A stretch of 64,000 nt of DNA. Source: an uncultured Clostridia bacterium (GTDB lineage: Bacteria; Bacillota; Clostridia; Christensenellales; Aristaeellaceae). The translations under genes and the position numbers were made by a program. The stretch covers positions 41,140 to 105,139 of the forward strand of contig CAKULG010000012.1 of NCBI GenBank assembly GCA_934667105.1, read 5' to 3'. This document shows positions 57,753 to 64,000 of the stretch, in pieces. The stretch's first letter is position 1. Each line of letters opens with the position of its first letter. The notes under the pieces are model-generated. The model was given only the letters and a program-made list of their open reading frames with translations, did not search any database and had not been told where the DNA came from.

Positions 57753-57793
57753 GGGACTGTGAAAAAACAAAGTATTTGTTTTTTCACAGTCCC
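57753..57793. terminator. 19-bp perfect palindrome after the solute-binding-like gene
   Basis: GGGACTGTGAAAAAACAAA - GTA - TTTGTTTTTTCACAGTCCC. T-rich arm makes it a plausible terminator. Its end sequence CTGTGAAAAAAC is shared with the bounds of 54749-54999. Confidence 0.75.
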
Positions 57794-57890
57794 ATAATCT
57801 ATTTTTATAGGAGGAATTGCGCGAAAAAGGAAGAAAAAAGAAGAAAAGAAATTTCCCGCGCTTTCGCGGGGGAAGGCGGCGAGGGGTTTT

Positions 57891-58988
57891 ATGGATTTGA
57901 CGGCGTATTTCGCCCGGTATCATGCCAACACGCTGGCGGGCAGCGGCAATCAAAGCTGGTTTTCTTTAGCGGGGGAGCGGACGGGCCGAGTGTTTTACCA
58001 GGTGTTCGCCGGGGGCGAATACCGCTGGTCGCCCCTTTTCTCGGATGCGATTTTCACCACCTACGCCGACGGCGCGCACAGCCGGGCGGGCATGACGCTG
58101 GGACGCTGGCGGGTGTGCTCCGCCCGCATCGGCGTAACCCGCCGGGCGGAGAAAACGGGCTTTGCGGAGCCTGCGGCGCTGCATCCCCTCGCCTTCGGGG
58201 GCGCGCCCGGCTATCAGCCCCAGCCGGGGGAAGCCTTCTTTGCCGATCCCGTTTCGCTGCGTGCGGAAAGCGGGGATTACATCTGCCTGGAGGTCACGAT
58301 TTGCGGGGAGCGGATTCCCTTCCATCCCGAAACGCTGCTGCCCTGCTTCGTTAAAACTGCGTCGGGATGGGCCCCCTCCGCCGAAACGCTGTTCGCCGCC
58401 ATGCTGGGCTGCGATCGTCCCGCGCGGCTGCGGGTGGGCTTTCTGGGGGATTCCATCACCCAGGGCTGCGGCACCACGCCCAACGCCTACGCCCATTGGA
58501 CGGCCTGCCTGGCCCGGCGGCTGCCCGCCGATTGCGCTTATTGGAACCTGGGCCTGGGCTACGCCCGGGCCAGCGACGCCGCCGGCGACGGCGAATGGCT
58601 GCGCCTGGCCCGGCAGAACGACGCGGTGTTCCTCTGCCTGGGCACCAACGATATTTGCCAGGGCTACCCGGTGGACGCTATTCGGAAAAGCCTGGCGGGC
58701 ATTGTGGGCAAGCTGCGCGCGGCGGGGGTATCGGTGCTGCTGCAATCGCTGCCGCCCTTTGATTATGCGGGCGAACGCCGGGAAACCTGGTTTGCGGTGA
58801 ACAACTGGCTGAAGAGCGATCTTTCCCGGCAGACGGACGCATTTTTTGACTGCGTGCCCGTGCTGAGCCAAGGGCCGGACGCGCCCTGGGCTTCCCGCTT
58901 CGGCGCGCACCCCGACGACACGGGCTGCGCCCGCTGGGCGGAGGCGCTGCTCCCCACAGCCCGGGCTTTCCTGGAGGGACGGGGATAA
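57891..58988 (+). CDS. SGNH/GDSL hydrolase
   Basis: 365 aa, no signal peptide. An N-terminal beta domain (residues 1-175) precedes the SGNH core: block I VGFLGDSITQG with Ser188, block III LGTNDICQG, and block V AHPDDTG with His340. The Asp three residues before the His, usual in block V, is not evident. The two-domain layout resembles bacterial carbohydrate esterases (CE2-like), which remove acetyl groups from sugars. Start ATG follows GCGAGGGG. Confidence 0.88.
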   Translation: MDLTAYFARYHANTLAGSGNQSWFSLAGERTGRVFYQVFAGGEYRWSPLFSDAIFTTYADGAHSRAGMTLGRWRVCSARIGVTRRAEKTGFAEPAALHPLAFGGAPGYQPQPGEAFFADPVSLRAESGDYICLEVTICGERIPFHPETLLPCFVKTASGWAPSAETLFAAMLGCDRPARLRVGFLGDSITQGCGTTPNAYAHWTACLARRLPADCAYWNLGLGYARASDAAGDGEWLRLARQNDAVFLCLGTNDICQGYPVDAIRKSLAGIVGKLRAAGVSVLLQSLPPFDYAGERRETWFAVNNWLKSDLSRQTDAFFDCVPVLSQGPDAPWASRFGAHPDDTGCARWAEALLPTARAFLEGRG

Positions 58989-59148
58989 AGAATATGCTTG
59001 TTTCTCCGCTGGCGAATAGGGGGAGTTACCGTACACTCCCCCTTTCCCTTTGAAACAGGCTGCTTTCTTAATGCCTGTTTTAAATCATGTCAGCGGAGAA
59101 GAGTCAATCGAAGCAAGCGGCAGCGAACCGCCGCGCCGATTGAGGCTG

Positions 59149-59201
59149 CGGAGGGGGAGCCATTCTTGGGCCGCCAAAGAAGAGCCATCCCCCCCCCCCG
59201 C
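59149..59201. repeat. intergenic hairpin family, between convergent genes, with adjoining modules
   Basis: GCGGAGGGGGAGCC ATTCTTGGGCCGCCAAAGAA GAGCCATCCCCC and an 11-C run. Upstream (58990-59148) are the modules TTGTTTCTCCGCTGGCGAA, AGCGGAGAAGAGTCAATCG, and GCGCCGATTGAGGCTGCGG. Confidence 0.7.
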
Positions 59202-59212
59202 ATTATTTTTCT

Positions 59213-60352
59213 TTATCCCGCCAGGAGGCAAAGGCCCGTCAGAATGCCGAGGAAGACGGCGTTAAGCAGGGCGAAGAGCTTCAGATAGGTTTTGGTTTCC
59301 TCACGGTAGTGGCCCACATATTCGCGAAAGGTAATCAGCGAAGCCAGGGAGGCGATCAGCGTGCCCGTGCCGCCGATATTCACCCCCCGCAGCAGCGCGG
59401 CGTAATTATCGGTGAATTGGGAAAGCAGAATGGCGGAGGGCACGTTGCTGATTACCTGGCAGGAGAGCACGGCGGTAAGCAGCGTGTTTGCCTGAAGCAG
59501 CCGCGAGAAAAAATCCCGCACGGGAGCCAGGCGGCTCATATTTCCCGAAAAAATGAAGAAGCAGACGAAGGTGCACAGCAGGCCGTAATCCACCTGCAAA
59601 AGCGCCCGCCGGTCCAGCAGCAGCAGCCCCGCGATCACCGCCCCCAGCGCCAGCCACACCGGCAGCAGCCGGAACACCATCAGGATCGTCATCGCGAACA
59701 GCAGAAGATACGCCGCCGTGCGGACGGGGGGCAGGCGATCCTCCCGCCGCTGGTCAATGCGCAGACTGTGCCGGGGCAGCAGAAAGCAGCAGCCCGTCAC
59801 CAGCGCCATGGCTACCAAAAAGGGCAGCAGCATCACGCCCATAAATTCCCCCGTGGGAATGTGATAATGGGCGTAGAGATACAGATTTTGCGGGTTGCCG
59901 AAGGGGGTAAGCATGCCGCCCAGGTTGGCGGCGATATTCTGCAAAATAAACACGAACGCCACCTGGCGCTTATCCCCCAGCGTGGAAAAAACGAAATAGC
60001 CCAGGGGCAGAAAGGTGATCAGCGCCATATCGTTGGCAATGAGCATGGAGCCGATGAACGTGATATAGGCCAGCGCCAGGGCGGCGGCCCGGGTGTTGCC
60101 CGTCAGGCGAATCAGCCGCCGGGCCAGGATGGCGAAGAAATGGATGTTTTTCAGCGCGCACACCACCGCCAGCGTGCCGAAAAGGCAGCACAGGGTTTTT
60201 ACATCAAAATAGCCCGCATATTCCCCGTCCGGCGGCACGAAAAGGGCGGATATTGCCGCCGCGCAAAGCGCGATGACCAGCACCGCGTTTTTCTTTATCC
60301 ACGCTCCCGCCCGCCTGCCAGGGGCCGCCGGATGCTCGTTTTCCCGCTCCAT
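59213..60352 (-). CDS. SLC13/ArsB-like anion transporter
   Basis: 379 aa from the ATG at 60352 (GAGGAA 7 nt upstream). About ten transmembrane helices with the ion-transporter superfamily features: LIANDMALITFLPLGY, the hairpin motif NIAANLGGMLTPFGNPQNLY, and the symmetric CQVISNVPSAILLSQF with NIGGTGTLIASLAS. These are the paired Na+/substrate sites of the DASS/ArsB class. Substrate may be a dicarboxylate or arsenite; no ars genes nearby favour the former, weakly. Confidence 0.9.
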   Translation of the reverse strand: MERENEHPAAPGRRAGAWIKKNAVLVIALCAAAISALFVPPDGEYAGYFDVKTLCCLFGTLAVVCALKNIHFFAILARRLIRLTGNTRAAALALAYITFIGSMLIANDMALITFLPLGYFVFSTLGDKRQVAFVFILQNIAANLGGMLTPFGNPQNLYLYAHYHIPTGEFMGVMLLPFLVAMALVTGCCFLLPRHSLRIDQRREDRLPPVRTAAYLLLFAMTILMVFRLLPVWLALGAVIAGLLLLDRRALLQVDYGLLCTFVCFFIFSGNMSRLAPVRDFFSRLLQANTLLTAVLSCQVISNVPSAILLSQFTDNYAALLRGVNIGGTGTLIASLASLITFREYVGHYREETKTYLKLFALLNAVFLGILTGLCLLAG

Positions 60353-60394
60353 AGGGCATTCCTCGCCTTCTCTTTTCCTTCGTGAACGGCATTC

Positions 60395-60423
60395 ATCATA
60401 AGCGCATGCCCGCCCCTTGTCAA
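60395..60423 (-). promoter_or_regulatory. promoter of the SLC13-like transporter gene
   Basis: On the minus strand TTGACA, 17 nt, TATGAT. Confidence 0.8.
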
Positions 60424-60472
60424 GAGCGAGCGAAAAATAAAGCCCCCGGGGCCTTCCGCCGCCGCTTTGCCC

Positions 60473-60502
60473 TTGCCTTGGAGCGGGCGTGCGTGCTATA
60501 AT
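60473..60502 (+). promoter_or_regulatory. promoter of the cadherin-like secreted protein gene
   Basis: TTGCCT (60473), 18 nt, TATAAT (60497-60502). It leaves a leader of about 170 nt. Confidence 0.65.
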
Positions 60503-60678
60503 AAAAGCCGCTCTGGAAATTATCGCGCGAATCGCCCCGGAAAAGCGTGAAAAGAAAAAAGCCTTTTTTCCGGAAATCCTGCATGAATATTCCAGGCTGC
60601 CGCGTTGTATGGATGAAAAGCGGGCGGGCCCGCGCCTATTTCCCGCTTTTCCCGCCAATATAAAGGGAGGAATTATCA
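60503..60678 (+). other. long 5' leader, possibly structured
   Basis: Between promoter and start codon lie an inverted repeat CCGGAAAA...TTTTTTCCGG (about 60537-60574) and GAAAAGCGGG...CCCGCTTTTC (about 60616-60652). I do not recognise a known riboswitch. The ribosome binding site AAAGGGAGGAATT precedes the ATG. Confidence 0.45.
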
Positions 60679-61401
60679 ATGAAACGAATTGCGGCTTTCC
60701 TGCTGGCCGTGGCGCTGCTGGTATGCTGCGCGCCCGCCCTGGCCGACGGCTATGGCTCGGGCAGCGTCCTGCTGGCTTCGCTCACCCATAACTGCCCCAA
60801 CACGGGCATCATGCTGCCCGCGTCCTTCAGCCCCTATCAGAACACCTATCTGCTCACCGTGGCGGATTGGGTTTCCCGCCCCACCTTCACCCCCACGGCC
60901 CAGGATCCCAACGCCGTTATCACCGTGAACGGCCAGGTGGTGCGCAGCGGCCAGACCTCTCAGGTGATCCCTCTCACCGATCAGCCCCAGATGGTTTCCA
61001 TCGTGGTCACTAACGGCAGCGCCTCCAATGTGTACACCGTCTTCTTGCAGCGCCGCCCCAATGAAAAGCGCACCCGGGTTTCCGCGGGCTACATCAACAG
61101 TATCTATCAGAAAAACGGAACCTGGTATCTGGACGCCGATCTCGTTTCCATCAATTATAAGGGCAGCAGCTATGATACCGGCAGCCAATCCACCTTCACC
61201 AACAAGAAAAAGGAAACGGGCGTGTATACCTACCCCATTTCCACCCACTGCGAATTTTATTACGGCACCCAGCAAACGCCCCTCCACTGCCACACCGTGC
61301 AGCAGTTTATGAACAATTATCAGCTCTACGGCAGCACGCTGTATAAGCTGATCTATCTCAAGGGCGAAATCGTGGCCGTATACCCTTACGCGGCGGATTA
61401 A
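60679..61401 (+). CDS. secreted protein with cadherin-like beta-sandwich domain
   Basis: 240 aa. Signal peptide at 1-22 (LLAVALLVCCAPALA). Residues 35-125 fit the Cadherin-like PF12733-type fold found in bacterial surface proteins (LPASFSPYQNTYLLTVADWV, PTAQDPNAVITVNGQVVRSG, TNGSASNVYTVFLQRR). The C-terminal 110 residues (TRVSAGYINSIYQKNGTWYL, DADLVSINYKG) form a separate small beta domain of unknown kind. Probably extracellular binding. Confidence 0.8.
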   Translation: MKRIAAFLLAVALLVCCAPALADGYGSGSVLLASLTHNCPNTGIMLPASFSPYQNTYLLTVADWVSRPTFTPTAQDPNAVITVNGQVVRSGQTSQVIPLTDQPQMVSIVVTNGSASNVYTVFLQRRPNEKRTRVSAGYINSIYQKNGTWYLDADLVSINYKGSSYDTGSQSTFTNKKKETGVYTYPISTHCEFYYGTQQTPLHCHTVQQFMNNYQLYGSTLYKLIYLKGEIVAVYPYAAD

Positions 61402-61420
61402 CGAGCGGGAATAATGTAAT

Positions 61421-61460
61421 GCGGGGGAGCCTTCTGTTGGAAGCCAAAGAAGGCTCCCCC
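61421..61460. repeat. intergenic hairpin family, after the cadherin-like gene
   Basis: GCGGGGGAGCCTTCTGTTG GAAG CCAAAGAAGGCTCCCCC; CTTCCGCAACCTCAGTCGG follows, as at 19425. A half copy, GAGCCGTTCTTTGGCGGGCAAAGAATGG, lies near 61526. Confidence 0.75.
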
Positions 61461-61666
61461 TTCCGCAACCTCAGTCGGCGTTGCGGTTCGCTCCCCCTCA
61501 AAAAAGCCGCATGAAAGAAATCTGAGGAGCCGTTCTTTGGCGGGCAAAGAATGGGGCGGCCTCTCGAAAAAGCAGCAAACAAATTTGCAGGATGCAATGA
61601 AGGGCGGCCAGCCCTTTATTTTTAATCCGCAGAGCGGGATTTCCTTTTTCCACCGCTGCAAAATGC

Positions 61667-61695
61667 TTGACGATAGATGAAGAAACTGTTACAAT
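61667..61695 (+). promoter_or_regulatory. promoter of the lipoprotein / deacetylase operon
   Basis: TTGACG (61667), 17 nt, TACAAT (61690-61695), overlapping a second TATAAT. Confidence 0.7.
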
Positions 61696-61754
61696 ATAAT
61701 AAAGATATTTTTGCGCGCATTTTAACCGCGCGCTTGCGTTAAGGAGGCCTATCC

Positions 61755-62534
61755 ATGAAAAAGAAACTGTCTGTGCTGCTGGCGCTTATGCTGCTTTCCC
61801 TGGCGCTGACCGGCTGCGGCAGCGGCGATCAGCAGAACGTTCCCACCGCCGCGCCCCAGCAGCGGGATCCTTTGAGCACCGAGCCCACGAATCCCACCGC
61901 CGCGCAGGAGGGGCTGGGCTACGACCCCCTGGCCGAGGAGGATCAGGGCGGCGCGTATCTGGCCGGGGCCGTATACGATGAATACGGCAACACGGTGTAC
62001 GCCGGGGCCACGCCCATTCCCATCAACCCCATCGATATGCCCACCGAAACGCCCCGCCCCAGCCTGACCTTTGCCTACGGCGCGGCCCAGGCCCCCGCCC
62101 TGGGCATTCAGTTCGAGGCCCCGCAGGGCTGGACCATGAACACCGAAGCCACTGATTCCGTGGTGCTCACCGATCCCGAAACCCGGGACGGCGTGAACGC
62201 CCAGCTGACGGTGAGCATTCTTTCCGTCTCGTCGGATTATAAGCTGGCCGATGTGAAAACCCAGGTGACGGATATGCTCAAGGAGATCGGCCAATACAAT
62301 TATTCTCAGTGGACGACCACCAACCTGGCCGAGCGCACGCTGCTCAAGCAAGACGGCTATTACGCCAACTACCGGGGCGTGCGGACGGACGGCACCATTA
62401 TCCGCGGCCGGGTGATGGTGGCGCTGCTGGAGGGCAATAAGATCATCACCGTGCATATGATGGTTCCGGGCTGGTTCAACGAAAGCTACATGAAAGTGGT
62501 GGATCATTTCCGGGACACCCTGAAAACCATTTAA
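61755..62534 (+). CDS. secreted lipoprotein, function unknown
   Basis: 259 aa. Lipobox LALTGC with Cys at residue 21 gives a membrane-anchored lipoprotein. A Pro/Thr-rich linker (residues 25-120) leads to a C-terminal domain (about 120-259: LGIQFEAPQGWTMNTEATDS, YANYRGVRTDGTIIRGRVMV, FNESYMKVVDHFRDTL) resembling the PsbP/DUF1795-like fold seen in many bacterial lipoproteins; that assignment is tentative. Start follows AAGGAGG. Co-transcribed with the deacetylase. Confidence 0.82.
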   Translation: MKKKLSVLLALMLLSLALTGCGSGDQQNVPTAAPQQRDPLSTEPTNPTAAQEGLGYDPLAEEDQGGAYLAGAVYDEYGNTVYAGATPIPINPIDMPTETPRPSLTFAYGAAQAPALGIQFEAPQGWTMNTEATDSVVLTDPETRDGVNAQLTVSILSVSSDYKLADVKTQVTDMLKEIGQYNYSQWTTTNLAERTLLKQDGYYANYRGVRTDGTIIRGRVMVALLEGNKIITVHMMVPGWFNESYMKVVDHFRDTLKTI

Positions 62535-62556
62535 AAAAGGCAGGGGAAAAACGCTC

Positions 62557-63891
62557 ATGAAAAAGCTGCTTGCCCTGCTGCTGGCGCTGCTGCTGCCGCT
62601 GCCCGCCCTGGCCGCGCAGCAAAGCGCCTTCCCGGCGGCCCTGCAATTTTCCCAGAAGGCCGCTTCCCGGGAATATACGGGGGAAAACGTTTATATTCTC
62701 CGCACCTATCCCGCCACCGCCCTGCCTGCCGTGGATGCGGAAATGCGCGCCCTGATCGACCGGATGGCCGAGGCGGGGCGCCCTTTTCTGCCCGCAAAGG
62801 GGGATAAAAACAGGCCCGCCTATCTGGATGTGGGGGCCGCCGTTTTCCGCACGGGCGAAAAATGGATGAGCTTTCTCACAATCGCCCGCATCGCCCAGGA
62901 AATGGAGCAAACCTATGTAGATTTCGACGCGCGGGTGTACGATATGGAAACCGGCGCGGCCGTGACCCTGGCCGATCTGTTCCCGGCGGACAGCCCCGCC
63001 TGGGCGCTGCTGGAAAGCGAAGCGCGGCGGCAGCTGACCGCTTATTTCCGCCAGGAAACCCCGGATGAGGAAGCGCTTTCCGCCCTCCTTTCCCGGGAGG
63101 CGCTGGAAAACACGCCCTTTACGCTCACCCCCGTGCGCCTGCAATTGCATTACCGGGCGGACGCGCTTTATCCCGGCCGCAGCACGCTGATGCATGTGCG
63201 CCTGGATTACGCCCAGCTGCGTCCCTATATGACGGAGGCCGCCCTGCGCCAGACGGATAACAGCGCCTACAAACTCATCGCCCTGACCTATGACGACGGC
63301 GGCGCGCGGGGCGCTTCCATGAAGGTGCTGGATCAGCTGCGGCTTTACGGCGCGAACGCCACCTTCTTCATCGTGGGCGTTACCATGGCGCATAATCACG
63401 ATGTGCTCTGCCGGGAGCAGGACGCGGGCTACGCCGTGGAAAGCCACAATTACGAGCACGAGTATTTCAACCTGACCCCTGCGGAGATTTCCGCCTGGCG
63501 GGAACGCTTCGATGCCGAAATGGACGCCATTACCGGCGCCGTGCCCACCTATATGCGCGCCCCGGGGGGACACTACGAGCAGTTTATCCGGGCCAAGGTG
63601 GGCCTGCCCCTGCTGCAATGGAGCCTGAATTCCAGCGATGCGGGGCGCGGCCCGGAAAAGGTGAATTCCATCGCCTGGAAGGTGATTAGCGCCGCCCAGC
63701 CCGGCGCGGTGGTGCTGATGCACGATCTGAATGCGAACGCCTGGGCGTATACCCAGATCATCCTGCCCGAGCTGGAAAAGCGCGGCTTCCTCTGCGTCAC
63801 CGTGGACGAGCTGTTCGCCCATTACGGCGTGCCCCTGGAAGCGGATACCGTCTATTTCGGCTGCGAAGCCGCGGCGGGCGGGGATGAATAG
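62557..63891 (+). CDS. secreted polysaccharide deacetylase (NodB domain) with DUF3298-like N-terminus
   Basis: 444 aa. Signal peptide at 1-19 (KKLLALLLALLLPLPALAA). Residues 25-225 resemble the DUF3298/DUF4163 region (GENVYILRTYPATALPAVDA, YDMETGAAVTLADLFP). The NodB domain starts at LIALTYDDGG (Asp246, Asp247), with metal His297 and His301 in SHNYEHEYF, MRAPGGHYEQF, and VVLMHDLN. It deacetylates N-acetylated cell-wall or exopolysaccharide sugars. The canonical TFDDG is TYDDG here. Confidence 0.93.
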   Translation: MKKLLALLLALLLPLPALAAQQSAFPAALQFSQKAASREYTGENVYILRTYPATALPAVDAEMRALIDRMAEAGRPFLPAKGDKNRPAYLDVGAAVFRTGEKWMSFLTIARIAQEMEQTYVDFDARVYDMETGAAVTLADLFPADSPAWALLESEARRQLTAYFRQETPDEEALSALLSREALENTPFTLTPVRLQLHYRADALYPGRSTLMHVRLDYAQLRPYMTEAALRQTDNSAYKLIALTYDDGGARGASMKVLDQLRLYGANATFFIVGVTMAHNHDVLCREQDAGYAVESHNYEHEYFNLTPAEISAWRERFDAEMDAITGAVPTYMRAPGGHYEQFIRAKVGLPLLQWSLNSSDAGRGPEKVNSIAWKVISAAQPGAVVLMHDLNANAWAYTQIILPELEKRGFLCVTVDELFAHYGVPLEADTVYFGCEAAAGGDE

Positions 63892-63901
63892 GAGCTATTA
63901 T

Positions 63902-63998
63902 GCGGGAGGAGGTTCTTTGGGGGCCAAAGAATCAGGGTGTCGAAAAAGGATTTTCGACACCCTGTAAATGCAAGTCTGCTAAAGCAGTCTTGCATTTA
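63902..63998. repeat. chimeric hairpin region at window end
   Basis: GCGGGAGGAGGTTCTTTG GGGG CCAAAGAA begins a family hairpin, but its right arm is replaced by two other palindromes: AGGGTGTCGAAAA/TTTTCGACACCCT (63934-63963) and TAAATGCAAG...CTTGCATTTA (63965-63998). Confidence 0.75.
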
Positions 63999-64000
63999 GG

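Noticed and set aside
57810..57905. Short Lys/Arg-rich peptide starting at a TTG after AGGAGGAA, before the SGNH gene
   Set aside because: The ribosome binding site is only 1-2 nt from the start and the peptide overlaps the SGNH start; no support as a gene.
59189..59199. Run of 11 C residues as a regulatory signal
   Set aside because: It lies in the right arm of a degenerate family hairpin; slippage or a sequencing artefact explains it.
1..64000. tRNA or rRNA genes
   Set aside because: I looked through the intergenic gaps for cloverleaf patterns and rRNA motifs and found none; a covariance scan could still find one that I missed.

Overview
The window reads as a GC-rich, low-complexity-poor stretch of a Bacillota (Firmicutes, class Clostridia-like) chromosome. 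Pointers are a SpoVT sporulation regulator, the CggR-pgk-tpiA glycolytic block, a Bacillus-type PurR with PurBoxes, FloA/NfeD, dimeric-type GlyS, pth-mfd, many AGGAGG ribosome binding sites, TTG/GTG starts, and clear TTGACA-N17-TATAAT-type promoters. Several glycoside hydrolases (GH36, GH2, GH31) suit a gut or rumen fermenter. The exact genus cannot be read from the sequence.

Layout. 1-2400: end of a GH36 alpha-galactosidase, then mntP (with an upstream Mn riboswitch) and yajC on the minus strand. 2498-4990: an AT-richer island holding a compact TnpB/Cas12-like nuclease with its own promoter, a structured tracrRNA-like segment with an anti-repeat, a CRISPR array of nine identical 33-bp repeats plus a decayed terminal repeat, and a terminator hairpin. 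No cas1/cas2/cas4 or tnpA lies in the window. This is the most interesting locus. 5141-14465: spoVT, lysA, a P-loop ATPase, and a minus-strand operon CotH/lamin-tail protein - DUF4956 - VTC polyphosphate polymerase domain - GNAT, then an XRE regulator. 14596-19369: secreted Asn-rich protein, then cggR-pgk-tpiA behind a promoter with a CggR-type operator; gapA is absent from its usual place.

19691-28879: minus-strand operon (esterase, YitT, glycerate kinase, serine hydrolase); plus-strand clostripain-family protease, small secreted protein, and a Wzz/BY-kinase/PHP-phosphatase trio. 28960-41473 (minus): LytTR regulator, small anchored protein, FloA, NfeD; an operon of a C-terminal-only UxaB-like protein, TrmL, a small membrane protein and two uracil-DNA glycosylase paralogues; pth-mfd; GH2 beta-galactosidase. 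41713-54565: PurR, GH31, zinc-ribbon protein, PFK, HerA-like ATPase, IspDF fusion, DUF4364, a protein mannosyltransferase, GlyS. 55016-63891: HEAT protein, solute-binding-like protein, SGNH hydrolase, SLC13-type transporter, and three secreted proteins ending in a polysaccharide deacetylase.

A second thread is a family of about 17 intergenic hairpins (arms around a TTCTTTG...CAAAGAA core inside GC-rich G/C-run arms). They sit just downstream of gene ends, often between convergent genes, and are sometimes nested into larger composite repeats. They probably act as terminators but also look like a spreading small repeat.
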